This document shows positions 35,037-43,903 of a DNA stretch of 64,000 nucleotides, piece by piece. The first letter of the stretch is position 1. The number at the start of each line of letters is the position of its first letter. The DNA is from AP-15 sp963750195 (GTDB lineage: Bacteria; Pseudomonadota; Alphaproteobacteria; ATCC43930; CGMCC-115725). Both the position numbers and the translations under genes were made by a program. The stretch is taken from positions 186,001 to 250,000 of the forward strand of contig CAVVPS010000018.1 of the NCBI GenBank assembly GCA_963750195.1, given 5' to 3'. The notes beneath the pieces are model-generated. The model was not told the origin of the DNA, did not search any database, and saw only the letters and a program-made list of their open reading frames with translations.

Positions 35037-36854
35037 GTGGATATTCCATCCGAGAAGCCGGTGGAGGCTGCCGGGAATGAGATCGATCGGCCATTGCCGA
35101 GCGCGCCGTCGAACAAGATCTGGGGCAGCGACGCGATCGCCGCAGCGATCCGCGAACTCGACATCCCCTATGTCGCATTGAACCCGGGCTCGAGCTATCG
35201 CGGCCTGCACGACAGCCTCGTCAACTACCTCGGCAATCGCCGGCCGCGCATGTTGCTGTGCCTGCACGAGGAAAGTGCGGTGGCGTTGGCGCATGGCTGG
35301 GCCAAGGTCACGGGCCGGCCGATGCTCGCTATCGTCCACGCCAATGTCGGCCTGATGCATGCGACGATGGCAATCTTCAACGCCTGGTGCGACCGGGCGC
35401 CGGTGATCGTGCTCGGCGCCACCGGCGCGCTCGATGCGACGAGGCGGCGGCCATGGATCGAATGGATCCACACCGCGCGCGACCAGGGTGCGTTGATCCG
35501 CAACTTTTCCAAATGGGACGACCAGCCCTCGTCGATAGGGGCCGCTCAGGAGGCTGTGTTGCGCGCCAACATGATCGCGCAAACCGCACCGCGCGGGCCG
35601 GTCTACCTCAATTTCGATCTGGCCTTGCAGGAGGACGAGATCGAGACCGTGCCGGTCATGCCCGACATCGCGCGCTTCGCTCCGCCGGCCTCGCCGGAGC
35701 CCGGCGGCGCGCTGGTGCGGCAGGCGGCGGAATTGCTGGCGCGGGCCGAGCGGCCGGTGATCCTGATGGGCCGCGCCTCGCGCGATCCCGAGTCGTGGCA
35801 GCGCCGGGTGGCGCTGGCCGAGGCGGTCGGCGCGCGGGTCATGACCGACCGCAAGACCGGAGCGGTGTTCCCGACCGACCACCCGCTGCATTGCGGAGGG
35901 CCCGGTGCGTCATCGCCTGACGGGGTCGGGCTTCTCGCCGCGGCCGATGTGATCCTGAGCCTCGATTGGGTCGATCTCGCCGGCACCCTGAAGACCGCTT
36001 GCCACGGGAGACCGCCGGCCGGCAAGGTCATCCAGATCTCGCTCGACCAATATGTCCACAACGGCTGGAGCATGGATTACCAAGGCCTGCCGCCCGCCGA
36101 TGTCTATCTCTTGGCCGAGCCCGATGCCGCGGTGCCGCCGCTGCTGGCCGCGGTCAGGGAGCTGCGCCCGAACCCACCGGCATTACCAGCGCCGCTCGCG
36201 CGGCGCTCGCCGCCGCCATTATCGGCGCTGGACACCGCGCGGATCATCGAGGTGCCGATGCTGGCGACCGCGCTGAAGGAGGTGCTGGGCGACAGCGCGG
36301 CGACGATGATCCGCCTGCCGCTCTCGTGGGGCGAGCACATGTGGGATTTCCGCCACCCGCTCGATTTTCTCGGCACCGACGGCGGCGGCGGCATTGGCTC
36401 GGGGCCCGGGATGGCGGTCGGCGCCGCGCTGGCGTTGCGCGACACCGGAAGCGGGCGGCTGCCGGTCGCGATCCTCGGCGACGGCGATTTCCTGATGGGG
36501 GTCACCGCCTTGTGGACCGCGGTGCACAACAGCATCCCGCTGCTGGTGGTGATCGCCAACAACCGCTCGTTCTTCAATGACGAACTGCACCAGGAGCGGG
36601 TCGCGCGCGACCGCGGCCGGCCGGTCGAGAACCGCTGGATCGGGCAGTCGATCCGCGATCCCGACATCGACCTCGCCACCCTCGCGCGTGGCCAGGGTTG
36701 CCTCGGCATCGGCCCGGTCGAGGATCCGAAAAAGCTGGTCGCGGCGATAACCGAGGCCGTCGCCGCAGTCCGCGCCGGCAAGGTCTGCGTCGTCGACGTC
36801 CGCGTCGCCGTCGGCTACGACCCCGGCGGCGCCGCCGGGATCATGCAGCGCTAA
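35037..36854 (+). CDS. Thiamine-diphosphate-dependent enzyme (acetolactate synthase-like)
   Basis: 605 residues with the three-domain layout of the ALS/benzoylformate decarboxylase superfamily. The PYR domain has HEESAVALAHGWAKVTG with the glutamate that activates ThDP. The middle domain has ERPVILMGR. The PP domain has ILGDGDFLMGVTALWTAVHN...VIANN, the GDG-x-N cofactor site. The substrate (2-oxoacid or acyl-CoA type) cannot be fixed. It may be co-transcribed with the NHL gene. Its end overlaps the convergent PIN toxin gene by 14 bases. Confidence 0.87.
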   Translation: MDIPSEKPVEAAGNEIDRPLPSAPSNKIWGSDAIAAAIRELDIPYVALNPGSSYRGLHDSLVNYLGNRRPRMLLCLHEESAVALAHGWAKVTGRPMLAIVHANVGLMHATMAIFNAWCDRAPVIVLGATGALDATRRRPWIEWIHTARDQGALIRNFSKWDDQPSSIGAAQEAVLRANMIAQTAPRGPVYLNFDLALQEDEIETVPVMPDIARFAPPASPEPGGALVRQAAELLARAERPVILMGRASRDPESWQRRVALAEAVGARVMTDRKTGAVFPTDHPLHCGGPGASSPDGVGLLAAADVILSLDWVDLAGTLKTACHGRPPAGKVIQISLDQYVHNGWSMDYQGLPPADVYLLAEPDAAVPPLLAAVRELRPNPPALPAPLARRSPPPLSALDTARIIEVPMLATALKEVLGDSAATMIRLPLSWGEHMWDFRHPLDFLGTDGGGGIGSGPGMAVGAALALRDTGSGRLPVAILGDGDFLMGVTALWTAVHNSIPLLVVIANNRSFFNDELHQERVARDRGRPVENRWIGQSIRDPDIDLATLARGQGCLGIGPVEDPKKLVAAITEAVAAVRAGKVCVVDVRVAVGYDPGGAAGIMQR

Positions 36855-37260
36855 CCGGCGTCGCTACCGGATAGCCAATCTGCCGAACCAGCTCCGAGTA
36901 AGGGGCGAGGCGCGGATCAGCCGTGTAGAGGAACGCAGGCTCGGCGATCGCCTGTGCGACCAACATCCGATCGAACGGATCGCGGTGCAAGTGGGGCAAT
37001 GCGGCGACAAGTGCTGCAACGCTCGAAGCGAGGACCAGTTCGGTCAGTCCGGCGTCGAGCGCTTCCCTGAGAACTCCTATGGGATCGACTACGAAATCGG
37101 CGCGCCGCAATCCCGCCTTGATCGCGATTTCCCAAATGCTGACAGCGCTGAACAGCACGTCGTTTTCGACTGAGCGGATTGCGGCGCGCGTGTTCTGATC
37201 GAGCCGGTCGGGTTCCGCCAATGCCCACAATAGAACATGGGTGTCGAGCAAGATCCTCAC
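36841..37260 (-). CDS. PIN-domain toxin of a type II toxin-antitoxin pair
   Basis: 139-residue ribonuclease of the PIN fold. The catalytic acidic residues are Asp6 in LLDTHVLLW, Glu in SIWEIAIK and Asp in HRDPFDRMLVAQA. This is the form paired with Phd/YefM-type antitoxins. Toxin start and antitoxin stop overlap in ATGA, giving coupled translation with antitoxin first. Free toxin would be expected to cleave RNA and stop growth. Confidence 0.9.
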   Translation of the reverse strand: MRILLDTHVLLWALAEPDRLDQNTRAAIRSVENDVLFSAVSIWEIAIKAGLRRADFVVDPIGVLREALDAGLTELVLASSVAALVAALPHLHRDPFDRMLVAQAIAEPAFLYTADPRLAPYSELVRQIGYPVATPVSAA

Positions 37261-37496
37261 TCGCGGCCCTCGAACGCGTCGAGAATGTTGTCCGGCAGTG
37301 GCGCGTCGAAATCCTCGGGAATTTTTATTTTGCCGCGCAGTCCTCCAAGGCGGCGCGGCGGCCGCGGGTCGGTTAGAGCCACCAGCCGGGCGACGGGCTT
37401 GCCAGCCTTGGCGATGACGATCTCTTCGCCTCGGGCGGCGTCATCGACGAGCCGCGAGAGCTGGGTCTTCGCAGCGTGAATGTTGACGGTACGCAT
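37257..37496 (-). CDS. Phd/YefM-type antitoxin
   Basis: 79 residues. MRTVNIHAAKTQLSRLVDDAARGEEIVIAKAGKPVARL is the typical Phd DNA-binding and dimerisation N-terminus (given here only as a pattern: NIHAAKTQLSRL then EIVIAKAGKPVARL). The Pro/Arg-rich middle and acidic C-terminal end (PEDFDAPLPDN) would wrap the PIN toxin. Such antitoxins repress their own promoter, and a perfect 12-base palindrome lies just upstream. Confidence 0.9.
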   Translation of the reverse strand: MRTVNIHAAKTQLSRLVDDAARGEEIVIAKAGKPVARLVALTDPRPPRRLGGLRGKIKIPEDFDAPLPDNILDAFEGRE

Positions 37497-37513
37497 CGGT
37501 CAGCCCCGACTAA

Positions 37514-37525
37514 ACTAAGCTTAGT
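37514..37525. promoter_or_regulatory. Candidate autoregulatory operator of the toxin-antitoxin pair
   Basis: Perfect palindrome ACTAAGCTTAGT, 18 bases upstream of the antitoxin start, inside a locally AT-rich stretch. Phd-type antitoxins bind short palindromes at this position. Binding is inferred from placement and symmetry only. Confidence 0.5.
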
Positions 37526-37625
37526 CTATGACTTGCTCGTTGCTTGTGCATACCTGTTTTTTGCGTCGCCGGACAAATTTGGATGATGAGGAACATCGCT
37601 AATCGAGCCCTGGCGACAGGAAGGT

Positions 37626-38666
37626 TTAGCCGCGTCGGCGACGATTATCCTTCATCGCCGATAGCCGTAGCACTTCGCGCACACCCTCGGCGATGCGCTC
37701 GGGGCTTGGGATATAGAGCTTTTCGAGCGAGGGCGCGAACGGCACCGGGGTGTGCGGCGCCGTCACCCGCTTGACCGGGGCCTTGAGCGCGGCAAACGCC
37801 TTCTCGACCACTAGTGCCGCGATGTCGGCGGCCATGTTGCAGCGCGGCGTCGCTTCGTCGACGACGACGAGCCGGCCGGTGCGCTCGATGCTCTCGAGGA
37901 TCGTGTCCTCGTCGAGCGGCGAGGTGGTGCGCGGGTCGATCAGCTCGCACTCGATCCCTTCCTTGGCCAAGGCCTCGGCCGCCTCGCTCGCGTAATGCAC
38001 CATGCGCGACAGTGCCACGACCGTCACGTCGTCGCCGTCGCGCACGATGTTGGCCTCGCCGAACGGGATCGTATAGGGCTCGTCCGGGACTTCGGCGCGC
38101 AGGTCGTACATCAGCTTGTGCTCGCAGAAAATCACCGGGTCGTCGTCGCGGATCGCCTCGATCAACAGCCCCTTGGCGTCATAGGCGTTCGACGGCACCA
38201 CGCATTTGAGCCCCGGCACCGAGGTGAAGATGTGGTAGGGGCTCTGCGAATGCTGAGCTGCCGCACTGCGGCCGGCGCCGATCATCGTGCGGATCACGAG
38301 CGGCGTCTTGGCCTTGCCGCCGAACATGTAGCGGAACTTGGCCGCCTGATTGAAGATCTGGTCAAAGCAGACACCGAAAAAGTCGGAGAACATCAGCTCG
38401 GCAACCGGGCGCAACCCGGTCACCGCTGCTCCCGCCGCTGCACCCATGATCGCGGACTCGGTGATCGGCGTGTCGATCACCCGCCCCTCGCCGAATTCGG
38501 CGAACAGCCCTTTGGTCACGCCGAGGACCCCGCCATACGCATCGCGCTGGCCGTCCGTCCCGGCCCCGCCGGCGACATCCTCGCCGATCACGACGACGCG
38601 CGGGTCGCGCCGCATTTCCTGGGCCAGCGCCTCGTTCAACGCCTGACGGATCGATTTCTGCGGCAT
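37626..38666 (-). CDS. acoB: Acetoin/pyruvate-type dehydrogenase E1 beta subunit
   Basis: 346-residue transketolase-like E1 beta subunit. IGEDVAGGAGTDGQRDAYGGVLGVTKGL is preceded by the usual helix; TPITESAIMGAAAGAA, QHSQSPYHIFTSVPGLKCVVPS and DPRTTSPLDEDTILESI are also present, each recognisable E1-beta landmarks. With the alpha subunit it forms the ThDP site that decarboxylates the 2-oxo substrate or cleaves acetoin. The C-terminal tail is basic (KDNRRRRG). It lies downstream of E1 alpha, separated by a foreign-looking membrane gene. Confidence 0.9.
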   Translation of the reverse strand: MPQKSIRQALNEALAQEMRRDPRVVVIGEDVAGGAGTDGQRDAYGGVLGVTKGLFAEFGEGRVIDTPITESAIMGAAAGAAVTGLRPVAELMFSDFFGVCFDQIFNQAAKFRYMFGGKAKTPLVIRTMIGAGRSAAAQHSQSPYHIFTSVPGLKCVVPSNAYDAKGLLIEAIRDDDPVIFCEHKLMYDLRAEVPDEPYTIPFGEANIVRDGDDVTVVALSRMVHYASEAAEALAKEGIECELIDPRTTSPLDEDTILESIERTGRLVVVDEATPRCNMAADIAALVVEKAFAALKAPVKRVTAPHTPVPFAPSLEKLYIPSPERIAEGVREVLRLSAMKDNRRRRG

Positions 38667-38719
38667 CTGTACCCCCTTTTGCCCTGGCCGATAGCCGGCC
38701 AGTCAATTTTACATGACGA

Positions 38720-38968
38720 CTACCGTCTGCTTGTAAATCGCCACATGGGATTTCGAGTAACGATCCACAGCTTACCAATAACAGAGCCAACAACGCCCCA
38801 GATGGGAAGAATGACCCACCACCATGACCATGCAATTATGCTACCGATCTTGAGCACAATAAAAATTATTGCTAGTAGAACGAGCGGCAAACCACCCATA
38901 AACACGGACGATAACATGCCGATCCAAAAGGCTAACACTGAAGCGATTATGCAGGCTAGCGCTGCCAT
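38720..38968 (-). CDS. Small TMEM185/Fragile-X-F-like membrane protein, low GC, inserted between E1 genes
   Basis: 82 residues, almost wholly hydrophobic with two to three helices. The second half (VLKIGSIIAWSWWWVILPIWG) matches the LKLxGxIxWSWWWVxxPLW pattern of transmembrane Fragile-X-F-like proteins common in phages and bacteria. Codons are rich in ATA, TTA, ATT and GTT, unlike the neighbours, and the stretch is visibly AT-rich. ATG 38968 is 7 bases from the native stop of E1 alpha at 38975, so it is probably co-translated. Function unknown; signs of transfer are clear. Confidence 0.75.
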   Translation of the reverse strand: MAALACIIASVLAFWIGMLSSVFMGGLPLVLLAIIFIVLKIGSIIAWSWWWVILPIWGVVGSVIGKLWIVTRNPMWRFTSRR

Positions 38969-38974
38969 GTTGCC

Positions 38975-39942
38975 CTAGTATGAAACGTACACATCGGTGA
39001 GGAGGCCGCCTCGTCGGGGGGCGATCCAGCGCGTGCTGTCTCGACCGCGCGGTCGATCAGTGCGGCGACCTCGGCCTCGACCGCATCGAGCTCTGCGGTT
39101 TCGAGCAGTGCGGCTTCGCCGACCCGGCGGCGGAAGTTCTTCAGGCAGTCGCGCTCCTCGCGCAGGCGACGAACCTCGTCCTTGCCGCGATAGAGCTGGG
39201 CGTCGCCGGAGTGGTGGCCGTAAAAGCGGCAGGTGTCGACCTCGATCGCGCTCGGGCCGCCGCCACCGCGGGCACGCTCAACGGCCTCGCCGGCCGCCTC
39301 GTGCACCGCGAAAAAATCGTCGCCGTCGACCTTGACCGCAGGCAGGCCGAAACCCTTGGCCCGCCCGGCGATGTCATGGCTGCCGACGGCGTAGGCGAAC
39401 CCGGTGCCCTCGCCATACTGGTTGTTTTCGAAGACGAAGATCGCCGGCAGTTTCAGCACGACCGCCATGTTCATCGCCTCGAAAGTGGTTCCTTGGTTCG
39501 AGCCGCCATCGCCGGTGAACGAGACCGCGACAGTGCCGCGGCCCAAGGTCTTGGCGCTGAGTGCCGCGCCGACCACCAGCGGCGGTCCGCCGCCGACGAT
39601 GCCGTTGGCGCCGAGCATGCCGCGGTCGAGATCGGCGATGTGCATCGAGCCGCCCTTGCCGCCGCACAGCCCGCCCTTCTTGGCGAACAATTCCTGCATC
39701 ATTAAGACCGGGTCGCAGCCTTTGGCGATCGAGTGCCCGTGCCCGCGATGGGTGCTGGCGATGTAATCTTCGTCGCGCAGATGCGAGCACACCCCGACCG
39801 CCGAGGCCTCCTCGCCGGCATAAAGATGGACGAAGCCAGGAATTCCGCCCTTCGAGAATTCCTCCTGCACCCGCTCCTCGAAGCGGCGGATCGTCGCCAT
39901 CGCGCGGTAAGCCTTGACCAGTTCTTCGCGGCTCAGCTGCAC
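38975..39942 (-). CDS. acoA: Acetoin/pyruvate-type dehydrogenase E1 alpha subunit (frameshift at extreme C-terminus)
   Basis: ThDP-binding subunit with THRGHGHSIAKG, KGGSMHIAD, the cofactor motif GDGGSNQGTTFEAMNMA...FVFENN and an RFYGHHSGDAQLYR loop. GTG 39942, five bases after GGGAGGG, is a better start than ATG 39978. Near 39005 one C appears missing from a C run. Restoring it gives the family ending LLTDVYVSY with a stop at 38975. As written, the protein reads on to 38956 with an aberrant tail. Divergent from regB. Confidence 0.88.
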
Positions 39943-40140
39943 GTCGCCCTCCCTTTGTTTTATCGACCGGCATCGCAATTCTGCACGCTCGCCGCAGGTT
40001 TCACAATCCCCGCTCGGCGCGCCGTCTGGCTCCTATCTGGCGCATCAGCGCACAATCAGCCAGCATGGGGCTGGACGGGGCGGCGGCCAAGGGCCACGCT
40101 CGGCCACCGGACGCCGGACGCGAAAAGACGAGATCTCACC

Positions 40141-41625
40141 GTGACCGATATCCCCTTGACCGCCGCGAGCGAGCCAGCCGCCGGCTCGGACCGGATCAGC
40201 CTGCGCACGCTGGTCCCGATCCGTTGGGTCGCGATCGCAGGCCAGGCGCTGGCGATCCTGACCGTCCATTACGGGCTCCGCTTTCATCTGCCGCTCGCCC
40301 CGGCGCTGGCCGTCGTCGCCGGCTCGGTGCTGCTCAATCTCGTGCTGATTGTCTATCGCCAAGTGGCGCGCCGGCTCGGCGAGCGTTATGCCTCGCTGTG
40401 TCTCGGCTATGACATCCTCCAGCTCGCCATCCTGCTCTATCTGACCGGCGGATTGCAGAACCCGTTCTCGATCCTGATTCTGGCGCCGGTGACGGTGGCG
40501 GCGACAATCCTGTCGCGGCGCCCGGTAATCGTGCTGTCGATCTTCGCCGTGGCCGCGATCAGCGCGTTGGCCTTGTGGCATCTGCCATTGCCTTGGCGCA
40601 CCGATCCCGGGCCCCTGGTGTTTCCGCCGGAAATCATCGTCGGGATCTGGACCGCGCTGGTGCTGGCGACGCTGTTCATCGCCGGCTACACCTGGAGCGT
40701 GGCGCAGGACGCGCGCCGCTTGCGCGATGCGGTGGCGGCGACCCAGCTGGCGCTCGCTCGCGAGCAGCGGGTCTCGGCGGTCGGCGCCCTTGCCGCGGCG
40801 GCGGCGCACGAGCTCGGCAGCCCGCTCGCGACGATCGCGGTCGTCGCCAAGGAACTGGCGCACGAACTGCCGCCTGACAGCCCCCATGCCGAGGACGCCG
40901 CATTGCTGATGAGCCAGTCCGAGCGCTGCCGCCGCATCCTCGCCGAACTTTCGCAGCGGCCGGAAGAGGATGGTGGCTCGCCCTATACCCGGCTGCCGAT
41001 CTCGGCCCTGGTCGAGGCGGCCGCGGCGCCGCACCAGGAGCACGGGGTCAGGCTGATCTTTGCCACCGCCGGGGCGCCGGTGGAGGACGAGCCCCAGGTC
41101 CGGCGCAGCCCCGAGATCCTGCACGGGCTCAACAATTTGATCCAGAATGCGGTCCAATTCGCCGATCGCGAAGTCACGGTCACCACCTTCTGGGACCCGG
41201 CGACGGTCACGGTCGAGATCAGCGATGACGGACCGGGGTTTCTGATCCATCTGCTGGGCCGGCTCGGCGAGCCCTATCTGTCGACCCGCGCCGGCGCCGC
41301 CGACCATATGGGGCTCGGCATCTTCATCGCGCAGAGCTTGCTCGAGCGCAGCGGCGCCACGCTCGCCTTCGACAATCTCGAAGAAGGCGGAGCCCATGTT
41401 GCGATTTCCTGGAACCGTGCCAATCTGGAAACCTCAGACAAGATCCGTCAACCCGCGGCATCGGCGCACGGCCCATCGCTAGCTGGCAGCCGGGCCGCGG
41501 CAGACGCCAGAGGCGAGGATGATGAACGCGACCGATCGAACCACCCGCCCTGCTTCCTCGGAGGGGACTGCGGCCGCGCTGCGCGGGCTGCCCGAGGCCG
41601 AGCGCACCCTGCTGATCGTCGATGA
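40141..41625 (+). CDS. regB: RegB/PrrB/ActS-family redox sensor histidine kinase
   Basis: Membrane kinase sensing quinone pool and redox state. Six hydrophobic helices fill residues 24-185. The quinone-binding heptapeptide GGLQNPF is at 103-109. The phospho-acceptor His223 is in AAAHELGSPLATI. The redox-active cysteine sits at 263 in SERCRRIL, exactly 40 residues later as in Rhodobacter RegB. The ATPase domain has NLIQNAVQFA and DDGPGF. GTG start at 40141. Its end runs 107 bases into regA and the last 60 residues look unlike the family, so an indel near 41430 is possible. Confidence 0.9.
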   Translation: MTDIPLTAASEPAAGSDRISLRTLVPIRWVAIAGQALAILTVHYGLRFHLPLAPALAVVAGSVLLNLVLIVYRQVARRLGERYASLCLGYDILQLAILLYLTGGLQNPFSILILAPVTVAATILSRRPVIVLSIFAVAAISALALWHLPLPWRTDPGPLVFPPEIIVGIWTALVLATLFIAGYTWSVAQDARRLRDAVAATQLALAREQRVSAVGALAAAAAHELGSPLATIAVVAKELAHELPPDSPHAEDAALLMSQSERCRRILAELSQRPEEDGGSPYTRLPISALVEAAAAPHQEHGVRLIFATAGAPVEDEPQVRRSPEILHGLNNLIQNAVQFADREVTVTTFWDPATVTVEISDDGPGFLIHLLGRLGEPYLSTRAGAADHMGLGIFIAQSLLERSGATLAFDNLEEGGAHVAISWNRANLETSDKIRQPAASAHGPSLAGSRAAADARGEDDERDRSNHPPCFLGGDCGRAARAARGRAHPADRR

Positions 41626-42124
41626 CGACGCGCCCTTGTGCCAGCGCCTGGCGCGGGCGATGGAGCGGCGCGGCTTTGTCGTCGCCACCGCCGACAGCGT
41701 TGCTGCCGGCGCCGCCGCGGCGAGCGAGCATCCGCCGGCTTTCGCCGTCGTCGACATGCGGCTCGGCGACGGCCGCGGGCTCGAAGTCGTCAGTGCGTTG
41801 CGCCAGGCGCGGCCCGGCGCCCGCATCGTGATGCTGACCGGCTACGGCAACATCGCGACCGCAGTCGCCGCGGTTAAGGCGGGGGCGATCGACTACCTGC
41901 CCAAGCCCGCCGATGCGGACGCCGTCGAGCGCGCCCTGCTCGCCCAGGAGGACGGCGCCCCGGAGCCGCCCGAGGACCCGATGTCGGCCGACCGGGTACG
42001 CTGGGAGCACATCCAGCGGGTGTTCGAGCTGTGTGAGCGCAACGTCTCGGAGACCGCCCGCCGCCTCAAAATGCACCGCCGCACCTTGCAGCGCATCCTC
42101 TCGAAACACGCCCCCCGCAACTAA
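41519..42124 (+). CDS. regA: RegA/PrrA/ActR-family response regulator
   Basis: Global redox response regulator paired with RegB. The receiver domain has VDDDAPLC, phospho-acceptor Asp near 79 in VVDMRLGDG and the switch Lys in YLPKPAD. A Pro-rich linker follows. The Fis-type HTH CERNVSETARRLKMHRRTLQRIL is nearly invariant in this family (two overlapping motifs: NVSETARRL and HRRTLQRIL). 201 residues from ATG 41519; ATG 41522 is equally likely. In relatives, targets include cytochrome, photosynthesis, carbon and nitrogen fixation genes. Confidence 0.93.
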   Translation: MMNATDRTTRPASSEGTAAALRGLPEAERTLLIVDDDAPLCQRLARAMERRGFVVATADSVAAGAAAASEHPPAFAVVDMRLGDGRGLEVVSALRQARPGARIVMLTGYGNIATAVAAVKAGAIDYLPKPADADAVERALLAQEDGAPEPPEDPMSADRVRWEHIQRVFELCERNVSETARRLKMHRRTLQRILSKHAPRN

Positions 42125-42170
42125 GCCGCGGGACGGCGCTACGCCGCTCCGTCCGACGCTTTGTTTTCCG

Positions 42171-42647
42171 CTACTCGGCGTGACCGGATTGGAGTTGGAT
42201 GTAATTCTCGATGCCGATCTTGGGGATCAGGTCGAGCTGCGTCTCGAGAAAGTCCACGTGATCCTCTTCGGCTTCGAGGATCTCGCTGAACAGATCGCGG
42301 GTGACGAAATCGCGGACGGTCTCGCAATGTGCGATCCCCTCGCGCAGCGCCGGCAAGGCATCTTGCTCGAGCCGCAGATCGCATTCGAGCACCTCCTGCA
42401 CGCTTTCTCCGATCATAAGTTTGTTGAGATCCTGCAGATTGGGCAGGCCGTCGAGGAACAGAATGCGCTCGATCAGCTTGTCGGCATGCTTCATCTCGTC
42501 GATCGACTCGCTGTATTCATAGGCGCCGAGTTTAGTGACGCCCCAATGCCGCAGCGTGCGGGCATGCAGGAAATACTGATTGATCGCGGTAAGCTCGTTT
42601 TTCAGCACCGCGTTCAGATGCTGCAGGACGGTTGCATCGCCACGCAT
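42171..42647 (-). CDS. bfr: Bacterioferritin
   Basis: 24-mer iron-storage protein with haem. All ferroxidase ligands are in place at E18, E51, H54, E94, E127 and H130, and the haem-coordinating Met52 is present. 158 residues, the standard length. It is downstream of the ferredoxin Bfd on the same strand, separated by 72 bases; Bfd supplies electrons for iron release. Confidence 0.97.
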   Translation of the reverse strand: MRGDATVLQHLNAVLKNELTAINQYFLHARTLRHWGVTKLGAYEYSESIDEMKHADKLIERILFLDGLPNLQDLNKLMIGESVQEVLECDLRLEQDALPALREGIAHCETVRDFVTRDLFSEILEAEEDHVDFLETQLDLIPKIGIENYIQLQSGHAE

Positions 42648-42719
42648 TATCGCCCTCCGCGGAACTGGTCCAAGGTCATGTTGGGCGCGGCGCCGTCCGG
42701 GCGCAAGGCCGGAGCAAAA

Positions 42720-42917
42720 TCAACCGGCCGCCGGGGCCGGCTGCCGCTGCGGGAGTTCGACGACTTGCCGCAGCAACTGCCGAACAAAGGGCACACACTT
42801 GCCGCATTGGGGCTTTATTCCCAGCGAGCGATAGACCGCCGATACCGTGCAGCCTTGGCACTCGGCGTGGGTGCGAAAGTCGCGGTCGGTGATCGCGTTG
42901 CAGAGACAAACGTACAT
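42720..42917 (-). CDS. bfd: Bacterioferritin-associated ferredoxin
   Basis: 65-residue [2Fe-2S] protein that reduces the iron core of Bfr to mobilise Fe2+. The cluster cysteines are Cys4 and Cys6 in MYVCLCNAITD and Cys38 and Cys41 in KPQCGKC. Pairing with bfr points to regulation by iron supply, although I did not find a clear Fur/Irr box. Confidence 0.93.
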   Translation of the reverse strand: MYVCLCNAITDRDFRTHAECQGCTVSAVYRSLGIKPQCGKCVPFVRQLLRQVVELPQRQPAPAAG

Positions 42918-43023
42918 TTGCGTCCCCTATGCCCCATCGCTTCCTCCCTGACCTAGCCGCGTTGCGATCAATTCGCAATATCATCTCCGCATACTGCCTG
43001 CAGGATCAGCCCGTCGCGCGTCC

Positions 43024-43866
43024 CTATTGCAGCTGGCGGATCAATTTTGCCCAGCGGTCGAGCACCGGCAGGATCTCGTCCGCGCCCTCAGCCGGCAGGC
43101 TGACGTTGACCCGGACGGCGCCAAGATCGCCGAAGCGCTTGATCCGGTCGGCGTCTTCCGGCGCGCCGCCGATCGTCACCGGCAACTTGGCGGGATCGCG
43201 GCCGGCGTCGATCGCCATCTGACGAAAGCGCGGCATGTACTCTTCGGGATTGCCGCTGCTGGCGTTCGGATACCAGCCATCGCCGTAACGCACGGCTCGG
43301 CGCGCCGCCCACGGAAAGGCGCCGCCCAGGAGGATCGGCGGCCACGGCTTCTGCACCGGCTTTGGCCAGGTCATCATTTGCGGGACCTTGACGATCTCGC
43401 CGTCATATTCGGCGGTCGACTTGGTCCAGATCTCCTTCATCGCCTCCATCTGCTCGCGCATCTTCTGCATGCGGGTGGCGAAGACCGTGCCGTGGCTTTC
43501 GATTTCCTCGGCATTCCAGCCGCCGCCGATCCCGAACAGAAACCGCCCGTTCGAGACCTGGTCGATCGAGGCGACGAGCTTCGCGGTCTGGATCGTGTCG
43601 CGCTGGATCACCAGGCAGATGCCGGTGGCGAGTTTGAGCCGCTTGGTCGCGGCCGCCGCCGCGGTCAGGGTGACGAACGGGTCCATCACGTCGTAATAGC
43701 GCTTGGCCAATTCGCCGCCACCCGGCGCCGGCGTGCGCCGCGGCACCGGAATATGCGAGTGCTCGGCCGCCCACAGCGAGTTGAAGCCGCGTTCCTCGAG
43801 TGCCGTCGCCAGCTCGGCCGGCGAGATCGAATAGTCGGTGAAAAAGATCGAAGCGCCGAATTCCAT
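43024..43866 (-). CDS. LLM-class F420/flavin-dependent oxidoreductase
   Basis: TIM-barrel enzyme of 280 residues related to bacterial luciferases. SLWAAEHSHIPVPRR, LATGICLVIQRDTIQTAKLVASIDQVSNGR (read as two motifs) and FGIGGGWNAEE are diagnostic of the F420-dependent branch (TIGR03619-like). The physiological substrate is unknown. Start ATG 43866. It sits beside a lyase, a GMC oxidoreductase and an MFS carrier. Confidence 0.87.
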   Translation of the reverse strand: MEFGASIFFTDYSISPAELATALEERGFNSLWAAEHSHIPVPRRTPAPGGGELAKRYYDVMDPFVTLTAAAAATKRLKLATGICLVIQRDTIQTAKLVASIDQVSNGRFLFGIGGGWNAEEIESHGTVFATRMQKMREQMEAMKEIWTKSTAEYDGEIVKVPQMMTWPKPVQKPWPPILLGGAFPWAARRAVRYGDGWYPNASSGNPEEYMPRFRQMAIDAGRDPAKLPVTIGGAPEDADRIKRFGDLGAVRVNVSLPAEGADEILPVLDRWAKLIRQLQ

Positions 43867-43903
43867 GGCTTGTGTCCCGCTGCTGGTGTTCGTTGACGCG
43901 ATC

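Noticed and set aside
39733..40140. Extension of the regB frame upstream over acoA
   Set aside because: Antisense to the conserved E1 alpha coding sequence; RegB similarity begins at GTG 40141.
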